Shown here: one piece after another, positions 25,048 to 34,374 of the stretch
Position numbering within the stretch: position 1 is the stretch's first letter
Layout of the letters: each line of letters opens with the position of its first letter
Origin: Roseomonas sp. CECT 9278
Lineage (GTDB): Bacteria > Pseudomonadota > Alphaproteobacteria > Acetobacterales > Acetobacteraceae
Assembly (NCBI RefSeq): GCF_918698155.1
Contig: NZ_CAKKLX010000003.1
Span: 62,001-126,000 of the forward strand
Reading direction: 5' to 3'
DNA length: 64,000 bases
Notes under the pieces: generated by a model
Database searches by the model: none
Told to the model about the DNA's origin: nothing
Seen by the model: only the letters and a program-made list of their open reading frames with translations
Program-made: the position numbers and the translations under genes

Positions 25048-26106
25048 TCAGGCCGACCGCAGGATCCGCATCAGCTGGGTGACATGCTCCGGCGGCGTCT
25101 GCGGCACGATCCCATGGCCCAGGTTGAAGATGTACGGCCGGCCGCGCATCGCCCCCAGGATCGACCGCGCCTCGGCTTCAAGCGAGGCCCCGCCCGCCAC
25201 CAGCGCCAGCGGATCCAGGTTGCCCTGCAGCGCCATGGTCGGCGGCACCGCCTGCGCCGCCCAGCGCGGGTCCATCGAGGTATCGATGGCGGTCGCATCC
25301 ACCCCCGCCCGCGCGGCGTAATCCGTCAGCAGCGGGCCCGCCAGGCGCGGGAAGCCGATCAGCGGTACCCCCGGGCAGCGCTTGCGCAGCGCCCGGGTGA
25401 TGGCCGCGGTGGGTTCGATCACCCACCGACGGAACTGGCCAGGCGAGAGCATCCCGGCCCAGGAATCGAAGATCATCAGCGCCTCGGCGCCGGCCTCGAC
25501 CTGCGCCACCAGGTATTCGACCGTGGCGTCCTGCAGGGTGCGGATCAGCCGCCCGAACAGCGCCGGGTCGGCATAGGCGAGCCCCCTGGCGGCCGGGAAT
25601 TCCTTGCTGCCCTTGCCTTCCAGCATGTAGCAGGCGACCGTGAAGCAGCCACCGGCGAAGCCGATCAGCGTGGTGCGCGGGGCCTCGGCCGCCAGGCCGG
25701 CGCGGACCCGGGCCACCGTCTCGAACACCGGCGCGGCACGTGCCACCACCACGGACGGATCCAGCGCGGCGATCGCCTCTGCCGTGCGCAGCGGCTCGAG
25801 CAAGGGGCCCTCGCCTTCCGCGAAGCGCAGCGGCTGCCCCAGCGCCCAGGGGATCATCAGGATGTCGGAGAACAGGATCGCCGCTTCCATGCCATAGCGG
25901 CGGATCGGCTGGAGCGTGACCTCGGCCGCCAGCGGCGGCGTGGTGCAGAGGCTGATGAAATCCCCGGCCTGCGCGCGCAGCTCGCGGTATTCCGGCAGGT
26001 ACCGCCCGGCCTGGCGCATCAGCCAGGCCGGCGGCGGCCATACGGCTTCGCCACCCAATGCGCGCAGGAGAGGCTTGGTCGGGCCGGTCGCTGGTTCGCT
26101 GTCCAT
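25048..26106 (-). CDS. hemE: uroporphyrinogen decarboxylase
   Basis: Removes four carboxyls from uroporphyrinogen III to form coproporphyrinogen III (heme biosynthesis). 352 residues. Signatures: WLMRQAGRYLPEYRELRA (~28-45), FSDILMIPWALG, GFAGGCFTVACYMLEG, DSWAGMLSP and LGHGIVPQTPPEHV near the end. ATG 26106 (GAAGGG 6 nt upstream) is preferred over the in-frame TTG at 26112. In many alphaproteobacteria hemE forms one border of the chromosomal origin; the gap upstream of it here has matching features. Confidence 0.95.
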   Translation of the reverse strand: MDSEPATGPTKPLLRALGGEAVWPPPAWLMRQAGRYLPEYRELRAQAGDFISLCTTPPLAAEVTLQPIRRYGMEAAILFSDILMIPWALGQPLRFAEGEGPLLEPLRTAEAIAALDPSVVVARAAPVFETVARVRAGLAAEAPRTTLIGFAGGCFTVACYMLEGKGSKEFPAARGLAYADPALFGRLIRTLQDATVEYLVAQVEAGAEALMIFDSWAGMLSPGQFRRWVIEPTAAITRALRKRCPGVPLIGFPRLAGPLLTDYAARAGVDATAIDTSMDPRWAAQAVPPTMALQGNLDPLALVAGGASLEAEARSILGAMRGRPYIFNLGHGIVPQTPPEHVTQLMRILRSA

Positions 26107-26404
26107 GGACAACCCTTCGCAAGGAATCAGGTTTTAAGAAAGGGTGTGTAGGTAGTTGGGGGTGTGGATGACGGGGATTCAGCCACCGCCGATCCGCCAG
26201 GCGGTTTCGCCCACCGGCCGGCCGGCCCCGCCACCCCAGGTACAGCCTGGGCTGGTTGAAGCTGTCCACATCGTCCCCAGGGAGCGCCGCGATCCATCCG
26301 CAGGCCGCCATGGATGTGTCGTCGATTCACGATGTCCACCGAGGCGACGCGACGGCATGATTCCATCCCCGTCATCCACAGCGAAGCGCGCTACTATCCC
26401 CACG
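26107..26404. other. candidate chromosomal replication origin (oriC)
   Basis: The 298-bp gap between divergent hemE and the PPDK-regulator gene is the place of oriC in Caulobacter and Rickettsia (established: hemE/RP001 border). Seen here: two DnaA-box-like 9-mers TCATCCACA, one mismatch from TTATCCACA, in opposite orientation (26163-26171 on minus, 26372-26380 on plus); a weaker CTGTCCACA at 26262-26270; four GANTC sites (26124, 26176, 26324, 26359); and a relatively A/T-rich tract at 26118-26158 containing GTTTTAAGAAAG. No open frame of note. Confidence 0.62.
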
Positions 26405-27307
26405 ATGATCCACCGCCAGATCAACCTCCATTTGGTCTCCGATTCCACCGGGGAGACACTGAACTCGATCGCGCGCGCCACGCTCGCGCGGTTCGACGAC
26501 CACCATGTCATCCATCATCGCTGGTCGCTGGTGCGGTCCCGCCTGCAGCTCGACCGCGTGCTGGAGGGCATGGAGCACGAGCCCGGGCCGGTGCTGTTCA
26601 CCCTGGTCGATTCCAGCCTGCGCCTGGCGCTGGAGGAACATTGCGGGCGGCTCGGCCTGCCGTGCTTCTCGCCGCTCGATCCCGTGATGGATCTGTTGCA
26701 GAGCGCGATCGGCGCCCGCGCGAAGGAACGCCGCGCCGCCCAGCATGTCATGGATGCCGATTACTTCCGGCGCATCGACGCGATGCACTACGTGCTCAGC
26801 CATGATGACGGGCAGGGCACGCTGGGCATCCGCAATGCCGACGTGGTGCTGGTCGGGGTGTCGCGGTCGTCCAAGACGCCGACCTGCTTCTACCTGGCGA
26901 ATCGCGGGATCAAGGCGGCCAATGTGCCGATCGTGCCGGGCGCCGCGCTGCCGGATGCGCTGGAGAACCCGCCCTGCCCGGTGGTCGGCCTGCATATCGA
27001 GGTGAATGCGCTGATCGACATCCGCCGCCACCGTCTCAAGATCATCGGCGCTGGCGGCGTGCGCCAGGACGCCACCGACTACATCGATCCCGAGGCGGTG
27101 AAGGCCGAGATCGTCGCCGCGCGCCGCCTGTGCACCGCGCGGGGCTGGCCCGTCATCGACGTGACCCGCCGCAGCATCGAGGAAACCGCCGCGACGGTGC
27201 TGCAGCTGATGGATGCCTGGCATGCCCGCCGCAAGGATGCCGTCGCGCCGCCGCCGCCCGATGACCCGGCCGCGGCGGTGCTCGGCCAGGCCGGGCCGGG
27301 CGCGTGA
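26405..27307 (+). CDS. PPDK/PEP synthase regulatory kinase-phosphorylase (DUF299)
   Basis: Bifunctional ADP-dependent Ser/Thr kinase and Pi-dependent phosphorylase that switches pyruvate phosphate dikinase or PEP synthase off and on. 300 residues; N-terminus [20 protein letters not shown] is the family hallmark, and the P-loop reads [10 protein letters not shown] at about 151-160. Ends in a Pro/Ala-rich tail. ATG 26405 lacks a strong ribosome binding site. Divergent from hemE across the candidate origin; overlaps maf by GTGA. Confidence 0.93.
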   Translation: MIHRQINLHLVSDSTGETLNSIARATLARFDDHHVIHHRWSLVRSRLQLDRVLEGMEHEPGPVLFTLVDSSLRLALEEHCGRLGLPCFSPLDPVMDLLQSAIGARAKERRAAQHVMDADYFRRIDAMHYVLSHDDGQGTLGIRNADVVLVGVSRSSKTPTCFYLANRGIKAANVPIVPGAALPDALENPPCPVVGLHIEVNALIDIRRHRLKIIGAGGVRQDATDYIDPEAVKAEIVAARRLCTARGWPVIDVTRRSIEETAATVLQLMDAWHARRKDAVAPPPPDDPAAAVLGQAGPGA

Positions 27308-27915
27308 TCCAGGCTTCGGCGCCGCGCCTGGTGCTTGCCTCGGCGTCGCAGGCGCGCCGGGCGTTGCTTGAAGCCGCCGGGCTCCGGTTCGAGGCCGTCG
27401 CCGCGGCCGTGGACGAGGCTGCGATCAAGGAATCCGCCCAGGCCGAAGGGATACCTGCGGCCGATGCCGCGCTGATGCTGGCGGATGCCAAGGCCGAGCG
27501 CATTGCGCGGCGCGACCCCGAGGCGTTCGTGATCGGCTGCGACCAGCTGCTGGTCTGCGAGGGCCTCTGGTACGACAAGCCGCCCGACCTGGCCGCCGCG
27601 CGGTCGCAGCTCATGGCGCTGCGTGGCCGCGCCCATGACCTGGTGACGGCGGTGGTGTGCCACCGTCGCGGCGGTCGGATCTGGCAGCATGTGTCGGTGC
27701 CGCGCCTGGTGATGCGCGACTTCAGCGAGGCGTTCCTGGCCTCATACCTGGCGCTGGAGGGCGAGGCGGTGCTGGCCTCGGTCGGCGCCTATCGCCTGGA
27801 AGGCCCCGGCATTCACCTGTTCGGCCGTATCACCGGCGACCACTCGGCGATCCTTGGCCTGCCCATGCTGGACCTGCTGTCCTTCCTGCGCCACCACCGC
27901 GTCATCACTGCTTGA
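27304..27915 (+). CDS. maf: Maf-family nucleotide pyrophosphatase
   Basis: Hydrolyses modified nucleoside triphosphates (YhdE type dTTP/UTP, YceF type m7GTP). 203 residues; N-terminus [19 protein letters not shown] (8-26), the Mg/substrate motif reads [16 protein letters not shown] (~79) where the family usually has GADQ, and later [19 protein letters not shown]. The Ala-to-Cys change leaves the catalytic Asp intact. Start is GTG 27304 overlapping the previous stop (GTGA). Confidence 0.92.
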   Translation: MIQASAPRLVLASASQARRALLEAAGLRFEAVAAAVDEAAIKESAQAEGIPAADAALMLADAKAERIARRDPEAFVIGCDQLLVCEGLWYDKPPDLAAARSQLMALRGRAHDLVTAVVCHRRGGRIWQHVSVPRLVMRDFSEAFLASYLALEGEAVLASVGAYRLEGPGIHLFGRITGDHSAILGLPMLDLLSFLRHHRVITA

Positions 27916-27928
27916 TTTCCCCCGGGAT

Positions 27929-27985
27929 CCAAGGGGCGGTTGCCCCTTGGTGAGGGGAGCGCGAGGGGGGCAAAGCCCCTCTCGC
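27929..27985. terminator. paired GC hairpins between convergent maf and azlD
   Basis: Perfect 9-bp hairpin 27929-27937/27942-27950 with loop GGTT, then an 11-bp hairpin with one G-T pair 27961-27971/27975-27985, loop AAA. The pair fills almost the whole 72-bp gap between two convergent genes, so it probably ends both transcripts. The GGTT-loop hairpin matches the one at 39782-39803. Confidence 0.75.
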
Positions 27986-27987
27986 CC

Positions 27988-28308
27988 TCACAGCATCGCC
28001 CGGACAACCAGCATCGCCGCCAACCCCGCGACCAGTGCCGGCAGCAACCGCCGTCGCATCGCCAGACATGCCGCGACCCCCACCGCCAGCCCCGCCAACC
28101 GTGCCGCCAGCGGCACCTCCGCCAGCGCGCCGGCGGGCGCCACGATCGCCAACGTGACGAAGGCCGCCAGCGTGGCCTGGGCGACGGCGGTGGCCCAGGC
28201 GATGACCGGATGATCCGTCGTGAGCCCGCCGGCGAGCCACACCCCGGCGAGGCGCAGCGCCAGACAGGCCGCGGCCGTCAGGATCAGCGCGAGGTCAGCC
28301 GGCGCCAT
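27988..28308 (-). CDS. azlD: AzlD-family small subunit of branched-chain amino acid exporter
   Basis: 106 residues, four hydrophobic segments, no large soluble part. Matches AzlD (LivH-like), the small partner of AzlC in export of branched-chain amino acids or analogues such as 4-azaleucine. It overlaps azlC by 14 bp, supporting co-translation. ATG 28308 with a normal context. Confidence 0.85.
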   Translation of the reverse strand: MAPADLALILTAAACLALRLAGVWLAGGLTTDHPVIAWATAVAQATLAAFVTLAIVAPAGALAEVPLAARLAGLAVGVAACLAMRRRLLPALVAGLAAMLVVRAML

Positions 28309-28993
28309 GGCGACGCCCGATCAGGAAAGCCGCCGTGCCGCCCACCAGCCCCGCCGCGAGCAACGCGACCGAAGCCGGCAGCAGCCAGGCCAGGGCCGCC
28401 GCGGCTGCACCGCAGAGCACCGCGCGCCGCGGGGCCGGCCGGTCCAGGTCGGCGGCCAGCAGCAGCGCGTAATACAGCGGGTTGACGAAAAGCAGCCCCG
28501 CGCGGGCCTCCGGCCCCAGCGCCCCGGCCAGGTGGAAGCCAGCGAGGGAGGCAAAGCCCGCCACCATCCACGACGTCAGCCCGAAGCCGAGGAACCACGG
28601 CACGCGGTCCGGCCTGTCCACCGCCGGCAGCGCGCGCATGGCCGCCGCCCAGGGCGTCACCGCGATGAACGGCACCGCGGGCAGCAGGCGCCAGCGGCTG
28701 CGCGCCGACAGCACCGGCGTGATCGAGACAGCCATCGGAAGGAACCGGGCGTTCACCGCGACCGCGCCCAGCACCGCGATGCCGACCCCGCCGGTCCAGC
28801 CGGCGCCGGCCGCCTGCACCAGCACCAACTGCCCCGGCATGCCATAGATGCCCCAGCAGGCCAGCACGGCCCAGCCGGGCGATAGGCCTGCCTCCTGCAC
28901 CGCGGCGCCGAAGGCGAGGAAGGTCGCGGCCATGGCAATGCCCGGCGCGCCCAGGGCCTCGCGCAGGCCCGGCAGGAAGGCGTTGGATGTCAC
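28295..28993 (-). CDS. azlC: AzlC-family branched-chain amino acid exporter large subunit
   Basis: 232 residues with about seven hydrophobic segments. FLPGLREALGAPGIAMAATFLAFGAAVQEAGLSPGWAVL and the segment GAVAVNARFLPMAVSITPVL are typical of AzlC. Start taken as GTG 28993; longer frames upstream overlap the leader of the oppositely oriented Bug gene. Export pump with the overlapping azlD. Confidence 0.86.
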   Translation of the reverse strand: MTSNAFLPGLREALGAPGIAMAATFLAFGAAVQEAGLSPGWAVLACWGIYGMPGQLVLVQAAGAGWTGGVGIAVLGAVAVNARFLPMAVSITPVLSARSRWRLLPAVPFIAVTPWAAAMRALPAVDRPDRVPWFLGFGLTSWMVAGFASLAGFHLAGALGPEARAGLLFVNPLYYALLLAADLDRPAPRRAVLCGAAAAALAWLLPASVALLAAGLVGGTAAFLIGRRHGAG

Positions 28994-29088
28994 CCGTGCA
29001 TGCTGCCACGCCGATGGCGCCGTGCCAGCCCGTGGCCTTGGCGCGGTGGGTGGGGCATGGTCGCGGGTATCCTCGGGAGGGAAGAACC

Positions 29089-30051
29089 ATGGCGATCCAA
29101 CGCCGGGCCGTGCTCGCCGCCGCCGTTCTGGCCGCGCCGGGTGTCGCCGTGGCACAGGCGTTTCCGGCGCGGCCGGTGCGCATCATCGTGCCGTTCTCGG
29201 CCGGCGGGCCGACCGATGCCATCGCGCGCTTCGTCGCGCAGCAGCTGGAAGCGGCGTGGGGCCAGTCGGTGGTGGTGGAGAACCGCCCGGGCGCCGGCGG
29301 CAGCACCGGCAGCGCGGTGGTGGCGCGAGCCGCGCCTGACGGGCACGTGCTGCTGGTCACCGCGAATTCGCATGCGATCAACCCATCCGTGCTGCGCAGC
29401 ATGCCCTTCGACACGCTGCGCGACTTCACCGCCGTGTGCCGGCTGGCCGATGCGCCCTTCCTGCTGGTCGCGCATCCCTCGCTGGGCGTGCGGACGCTGC
29501 CGGACTTCGTGGCGGCGGTGAAGGCGCGCCCAGGCCAGTTCAACTACAGCTCGGCCGGGCACGGCACCGGCAACCACCTGACGATGGAGCGGCTGAAGCA
29601 GATCGCCGGGCTCGACATCGCGCATATCCCGTTCGGCGGCGCCGCGCCGGCGACCACGGCGCTGCTGTCGGGCCAGGTGCAGGCGCTGGTGAACAACCTG
29701 GTGAATTCATTGCCGCATATCGCCGAGGGCAGGATGGTGCCGATCGCGATCGGCAGCCCCGACCGCCAGGCGGTGCTACCCGACGTGGCGCCCTTCGCGG
29801 CGACCTATCCCGGCTTCCTGTCGATGAACTGGTACGCCGCCTTCGGCCCGGCCGGCATGGCACCGGCGCTGGTGCAGCAGATCAACGCGGCGATGGCGCG
29901 CGCGGTGCGGGTGCCAAGCGTGGCCGATCGGCTGCGCGCGCAGGGCATTTCCCCGGCCGGCGGCCCGGCCGATGTGTTCGGCCAGGAGGTGGCGGCCGAG
30001 GTCACGGAATGGGCGCAGGTCACCCGCGCCGCGGGCATCCAGCCGGAATAG
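29089..30051 (+). CDS. Bug (TctC-like) tripartite tricarboxylate carrier binding protein
   Basis: 320 residues. Signal peptide [22 protein letters not shown] (1-22, basic RR, cleavage at AVA-QA), then the Bug hallmark [26 protein letters not shown] and the binding-loop motif [19 protein letters not shown]. Bug proteins bind carboxylates, nicotinate, aromatic acids and the like. No TctA/TctB membrane genes are adjacent, as is common for the expanded Bug sets. Strong GGGAGGGAAG before ATG 29089. Confidence 0.92.
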   Translation: MAIQRRAVLAAAVLAAPGVAVAQAFPARPVRIIVPFSAGGPTDAIARFVAQQLEAAWGQSVVVENRPGAGGSTGSAVVARAAPDGHVLLVTANSHAINPSVLRSMPFDTLRDFTAVCRLADAPFLLVAHPSLGVRTLPDFVAAVKARPGQFNYSSAGHGTGNHLTMERLKQIAGLDIAHIPFGGAAPATTALLSGQVQALVNNLVNSLPHIAEGRMVPIAIGSPDRQAVLPDVAPFAATYPGFLSMNWYAAFGPAGMAPALVQQINAAMARAVRVPSVADRLRAQGISPAGGPADVFGQEVAAEVTEWAQVTRAAGIQPE

Positions 30052-30248
30052 GCGGCGTCCTCGCCAGATCGCCCCCTGCCCACGCGGACTCATGCACCTG
30101 GGCACGGATCTTCGCGGAAGCCATGGGCCAGCGGCGGTGCGGCGCGCCGCGGCGATCGCGCTGCAGCCCCGGTAACTGCTGGCGGTTGCGCGATCGCGGC
30201 CGAGGCGGCAGGAAGCCCCCGCGCCTGCCCCGACCTCCCGCCATCCGG

Positions 30249-30986
30249 ATGCTGCCCGTGACCCTGACGCTCTATCCCGCCATCGACCTCAAAGGCGGCC
30301 AGGTCGTGCGCCTCAAGCGCGGCGAGATGGACCAGGCGACGGTCTATGCCGAGGACCCGGCGGCGCAGGCGCGCGCCTTCGTGCAGGCGGGCTTCGGCTG
30401 GGTGCATGTGGTCGACCTGGACGGCGCCTTCGCCGGGAAGCCCGCGAATGCCGCGGCGGTGCGCGGCATCCTGGCGGCGGTGCCGGGCGCGCGGGTGCAG
30501 CTGGGTGGTGGCATCCGCAGCATGGCGGTGGCGCAGGCCTGGCTGGATGCCGGCGTGGCGCGGATCATCCTGGGCAGTGCGGCGGTGAAGGACCCGGATT
30601 TCGCGCGGGCGGCGTGCCGCGCCTTCCCCGGCCGGGTGGCGCTGGGCATCGATGCGCGGGACGGCATGGTCGCGACGGAGGGCTGGGCGGAGACGTCGGA
30701 CGTGTCCGCAACCGACCTGGCGCGGCGCTTCGAGGACAGCGGCGCGGCGGCGGTGATCTACACCGACATCGCGCGGGACGGGATGCTCGGCGGCGTGAAT
30801 GTGGAGGCGACGGCGGCACTGGCGCGCGCGGTGGCGCTGCCGGTGGTGGCGAGCGGCGGCGTGGCGGGGGTCGAGGATCTGGTGGCGCTGCGCGAGGCGG
30901 GGGCGGGGATCGCGGGCGCGATCATCGGGCGCGCGCTGTATGATGGGCGGATCGATGCGGCGGCCGCGCTGGCGGCGGCGGGTTAG
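30249..30986 (+). CDS. hisA: ProFAR isomerase
   Basis: Histidine biosynthesis: isomerises 5'-ProFAR to PRFAR. 245 residues, beta/alpha barrel; [19 protein letters not shown] with the catalytic Asp (~13), [43 protein letters not shown] and VASGGVAG for phosphate binding. ATG 30249 is used, though a GTG at 30258 is an equal candidate. hisH, usually just upstream, is absent; a Bug gene sits there instead. The partner enzyme gene hisF starts 2.6 kb downstream. Confidence 0.95.
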   Translation: MLPVTLTLYPAIDLKGGQVVRLKRGEMDQATVYAEDPAAQARAFVQAGFGWVHVVDLDGAFAGKPANAAAVRGILAAVPGARVQLGGGIRSMAVAQAWLDAGVARIILGSAAVKDPDFARAACRAFPGRVALGIDARDGMVATEGWAETSDVSATDLARRFEDSGAAAVIYTDIARDGMLGGVNVEATAALARAVALPVVASGGVAGVEDLVALREAGAGIAGAIIGRALYDGRIDAAAALAAAG

Positions 30987-31090
30987 AGCATCACCCGCCC
31001 AAACGGAATTCTTTGGGCGGGTAAAGAGGCTCGCAAGAACAATGATCTGGAGACGTTGAGGCGAGCCGAAGCGAGCGGAAACGGCTCTGG
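30987..31090 (+). repeat. dispersed intergenic repeat, copy C
   Basis: Starts right after the hisA stop with AGAGCATC and an 11-bp perfect hairpin (30993-31003/31012-31022, loop of 8 nt), then GGGTAAAGAGGCTCGC, AAGAACAATGATCTGG and a GCGAGCC-N3-GCGAGCGGAAA block at 31061-31081. Same block order as copies A1/A2 (17.1 kb) and B (49.0 kb). Fills the gap between convergent hisA and the 641-residue protein gene. Confidence 0.78.
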
Positions 31091-33019
31091 TCAACTAGCG
31101 CGCCGGCCAGCGCGGCAGGCAGCGATGTCGACCAAAATCGCGCCACGGACGAAGTCAGGCTCGGCGCGAGCCGCGTCGACTGCGCTGCGGAACGCGGCCT
31201 CGGCGAGATCCTCACGGCCAGGGCTGCGTGCAGTTGACATGATCCGACAGGCTTCGGGGAAGGGGCGCCCCAAGTCAGGCAGGAGAGCCAGCGCGTCGTG
31301 CAGCCGTGTCGCAGCCCACGCGCCAAGACCGCCGCGCGCACCTTCCTGCGCAGCCGTGAGCAAGGGCCCCATGCGGACAGGCGCCGGCTGGCGCGACAGG
31401 AAGGTGAGAATGGCCTCGATGCGCTGAACGTTGCCGCGTTCGTCGAGAACCGCGTTGCGCCAGTGCGGTACGTCGCCTGGCCGCGACGCCATCATCCAGT
31501 GAACCTCCCGCGACGCGATATCTCGGCGCGCGAGCCTCAGCGCGGCCCCGGAGGGCAGGCCCAGGCCTTGCAGGAAGGCCGCCGCCGATCGTGCCTGGTC
31601 CGCATCCGGCGCCACCACGAAAGGAGCCGCGAGAGTGCCGAGTACGCACAGTGCTGCGTCTTCCGCGCCGGCCCGCGCGAATTCCACCGCCAGGGCATAC
31701 GGATCCGAGACACCACGCCGCACAATGGGCGCCGGCCGATCGCTCCGCGGCGCACAGATGGAAGGGCGGGAGTCGGACCGCCACGCCAGTTCCTCATGCA
31801 GCAGCGCCAGCGCGGCACGGTATTCGCCGATGTCGTTCAACGCCGCGCCCGCCTCGATCCAGTAGGTCTCGTTCTCACGCGGCGGGACGGATCGCACGAG
31901 GCTTCGCAACGCCTCGGCGCGGACCAGCGCATCCGCGCGCGCGCCGGCAGCGGCGGTGGCGCGGATCAGTCGGCGGACATGATGCATGTCGGCGCTCCCG
32001 TACCGGCGCCGCTCGAGAGAGCGCGGCCAGGCCTCCGCGATCAGCCGCAGCGCCTCTGTCCGATCCCCGGCAGCCAGGGCTGCCGCGATGGCGAGATCGG
32101 CATGGACCGCCATCACCGATCCCTCGCCGCTTTCGCGCGCCCGGGCCTCCGCCCGGCCTGCATCGCCCAGGCGCCACCACAGCCGTATCTCGGTCCCGGT
32201 CGCTGGCGCGGTGCCGATGCGCGCCAGGGCGTCCCGCGCACCCGCGGGATCGTCGAGCGTGGTGCGGAACTCCGCGAGATTCTCCCACACTCGGATATGG
32301 CGCGCGACCCGCTCGTTCCAGCGCGCCATGCCGGCATCAACCCCCTGCCAGGCCGCACTCGCCCGAAACGCGGAGCGGGCCTCGCGGGACACCGCCTCCG
32401 CCGTCGCGACACCTTGCTGCTCGGCCAAGGCGGCCAGGAGCCCGTCACCAGCCCGCCGGTACGCGTAGGCCGCCCGGCCGGCGGCCCCGAACAAAGTGGT
32501 CGAGGAGCCGTACAGCGCCGCGAGCGGCCCGTCGGGATCAGCAAGGCCATCGAGCCAGGAAAACGCGGGCGTGCCCGCGCGCACCGACGCCATGAATCGC
32601 GCAACGGCAATCGGCGAAGCGAGGTCCGGCGCGCCTTGGCCCCCCGCGCGCACCGGCGCGCGCCGCGCCACCGCTTCGGCGATGTCGACCTCATCGAGAG
32701 CCAGCAGCGCCGACATCACGCGAGTCACGGCGAAGGTGGCATCGGTCGCCGGGCGCACGGCATGGAGTGGCAGGTCGGCGCCGGCGGCATGGACATCCAC
32801 GATGCAAACGGGCGTCGGCGCGTAGAGGCAGGCCTCGTCAGCCCGCGCCAGCGTCGCGCCGATGCAGGCCAGGGCGGTGAATGCGATGCTGGCGGACCGG
32901 GTTATCCGGCGTACCGCCGAAAACAGGGTCGGCCCGATGATGGTGTCGACCGATCGTGGCAGCGCGCGTCTCGACCCGGCGTCGCCATCATCACCCTGCA
33001 TCGTCCGGCGCGATCCCAT
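31091..33019 (-). CDS. exported alpha-helical protein of unknown function, 642 residues
   Basis: Not recognised as a named family. A signal-like stretch SASIAFTALACIGATLARADEACLYAP lies at about residues 42-68, followed by a short region with two Cys (EACLYAPTPVC) and then ~550 residues of Ala/Arg/Leu-rich helices with TPR-like spacing (AEAVARRAPV, IGEYRAALALLHEELAW, ALAVEFARAGAEDAALCVLG). The start (ATG 33019) is uncertain; ATG 33001 is nearly as good. It interrupts the his genes on the opposite strand. Probable periplasmic helical-repeat scaffold; this is inference. Confidence 0.68.
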   Translation of the reverse strand: MGSRRTMQGDDGDAGSRRALPRSVDTIIGPTLFSAVRRITRSASIAFTALACIGATLARADEACLYAPTPVCIVDVHAAGADLPLHAVRPATDATFAVTRVMSALLALDEVDIAEAVARRAPVRAGGQGAPDLASPIAVARFMASVRAGTPAFSWLDGLADPDGPLAALYGSSTTLFGAAGRAAYAYRRAGDGLLAALAEQQGVATAEAVSREARSAFRASAAWQGVDAGMARWNERVARHIRVWENLAEFRTTLDDPAGARDALARIGTAPATGTEIRLWWRLGDAGRAEARARESGEGSVMAVHADLAIAAALAAGDRTEALRLIAEAWPRSLERRRYGSADMHHVRRLIRATAAAGARADALVRAEALRSLVRSVPPRENETYWIEAGAALNDIGEYRAALALLHEELAWRSDSRPSICAPRSDRPAPIVRRGVSDPYALAVEFARAGAEDAALCVLGTLAAPFVVAPDADQARSAAAFLQGLGLPSGAALRLARRDIASREVHWMMASRPGDVPHWRNAVLDERGNVQRIEAILTFLSRQPAPVRMGPLLTAAQEGARGGLGAWAATRLHDALALLPDLGRPFPEACRIMSTARSPGREDLAEAAFRSAVDAARAEPDFVRGAILVDIAACRAGRRAS

Positions 33020-33064
33020 GACCGGAGACCTGCCACGCGCGGGCCCGCGCGGGCAATGTCGGCG

Positions 33065-33463
33065 CTATTCTCCCGAACCACCCCCGCCGCCATCCGACCC
33101 GCCGCTGCTCGACGAAGAAGAACTGTCACTTTCGGAGGAACCGCCGCCGCCATCCGACCCGCCGCTGAACCACGACCCCCAGGACGAAGCGCCGCCCTCC
33201 TGGCGCTTCTCGCTGTCCGCCATCAGCACCGTCGCGGCGGCGGCCGTGCCGGCGGCGCTGTTGTCGCGGCGATCGCTGTCGCTGCCCGACTCCGGGCCGT
33301 CATCCTCGTCCTCGCGCTCGCGCCGCAGGCCGCGGCGTTCCAGCACCCGCTCATAGGCCGCGCGCTTGCGCGGCCCCCACCAGAAGCGCGGGGAGGCGCG
33401 CTCGATCTCCGCCTCGGTGAAGGTGAAGCCGTCCTCGATCACACCCACGCCGTCGAAGCGCAT
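33065..33463 (-). CDS. hypothetical protein with Ser/Gly-rich tail, 132 residues
   Basis: N-terminal 45 residues look structured ([20 protein letters not shown], then [18 protein letters not shown]), followed by a charged linker and a low-complexity Ser/Gly tail ([20 protein letters not shown] and on). The tail DNA carries a direct repeat of CCGCCGCCATCCGACCCGCC at about 33085 and 33147. GGGAGG lies 9 nt before ATG 33463. Unknown family; with its neighbour it forms the block that splits the his genes. Confidence 0.6.
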   Translation of the reverse strand: MRFDGVGVIEDGFTFTEAEIERASPRFWWGPRKRAAYERVLERRGLRREREDEDDGPESGSDSDRRDNSAAGTAAAATVLMADSEKRQEGGASSWGSWFSGGSDGGGGSSESDSSSSSSSGGSDGGGGGSGE

Positions 33464-33591
33464 CGGCCATGCCCTCCCGTCAACATGCATTCACTTGACC
33501 TGTGAAACATTCGGCCCCAATCGCTGCGGTTTGCAATCCTGCGGATCACACCGCGCCGGTTCGCCGACAATTGGGAAGGTCATCCATCACC

Positions 33592-34374
33592 TTGCTCGCG
33601 CTGCGCGTCATCCCGTGCCTGGACGTCAAGGATGGTCGCGTCGTGAAGGGCGTGAACTTCCTCGAGCTGCGCGACGCCGGCGACCCGGTCGAGCAGGCCC
33701 GCGCCTACGACACCGAGGGCGCGGACGAGATCACCTTCCTCGACATCACCGCCAGCCACGAGAACCGCGACACCATCCTCGATGTCGTCTCGCGCACCGC
33801 CGCGCAGGTCTTCATCCCGCTGACCGTGGGCGGTGGCGTGCGCAGTGTCGAGGATGCGCGCCGCCTGCTGCTGGCGGGTGCGGACAAGGTCTCGATCAAT
33901 TCCGCCGCCATCGCCGACCCGGACGTGGTGCGCCGCTGCGCCGAGGCCTTCGGCAGCCAGGCGATCGTCGTCGCCATCGACGCGCGGAAGAAGGACAGCG
34001 CCGAGGGCTGGGAGGTCTTCACCCATGGCGGCCGCCGCGGCACCGGCATCGATGCGGTGGACTGGGCGCGCCGCGTGGCCGCGCTGGGCGCGGGGGAGAT
34101 CCTGCTGACCTCGATGGACCGCGACGGCACCAAGCAGGGCTTCGACCTGCCGCTGACGCGCGCGGTGCGCGCCGCGGTGCGGCTGCCGATCGTGGCGTCC
34201 GGCGGGGTCGGGACCACGGCGCATTTCGTCGATGGCGCGGCGGCCGGGGCGACCGGGCTGCTTGCCGCTTCGGTGTTCCACTACGGGGAATTCAGCATCG
34301 CCGATGCCAAGGCGGCGCTTGCCGGCGCCGGCCTGCCGGTGCGCCACGCCCCCCGCATGATGAGGGCCGCGTGA
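33592..34374 (+). CDS. hisF: imidazole glycerol phosphate synthase cyclase subunit
   Basis: Cyclase of the HisH/HisF complex, converting PRFAR plus ammonia to IGP and AICAR. 260 residues, beta/alpha barrel. [19 protein letters not shown] with the first catalytic Asp, [12 protein letters not shown], and [13 protein letters not shown] with the second catalytic Asp (~176). TTG 33592 gives the family start but its ribosome binding site is distant; the frame is open to 33502. Overlaps hisE by ATGA. hisH is not in the window. Confidence 0.94.
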   Translation: MLALRVIPCLDVKDGRVVKGVNFLELRDAGDPVEQARAYDTEGADEITFLDITASHENRDTILDVVSRTAAQVFIPLTVGGGVRSVEDARRLLLAGADKVSINSAAIADPDVVRRCAEAFGSQAIVVAIDARKKDSAEGWEVFTHGGRRGTGIDAVDWARRVAALGAGEILLTSMDRDGTKQGFDLPLTRAVRAAVRLPIVASGGVGTTAHFVDGAAAGATGLLAASVFHYGEFSIADAKAALAGAGLPVRHAPRMMRAA

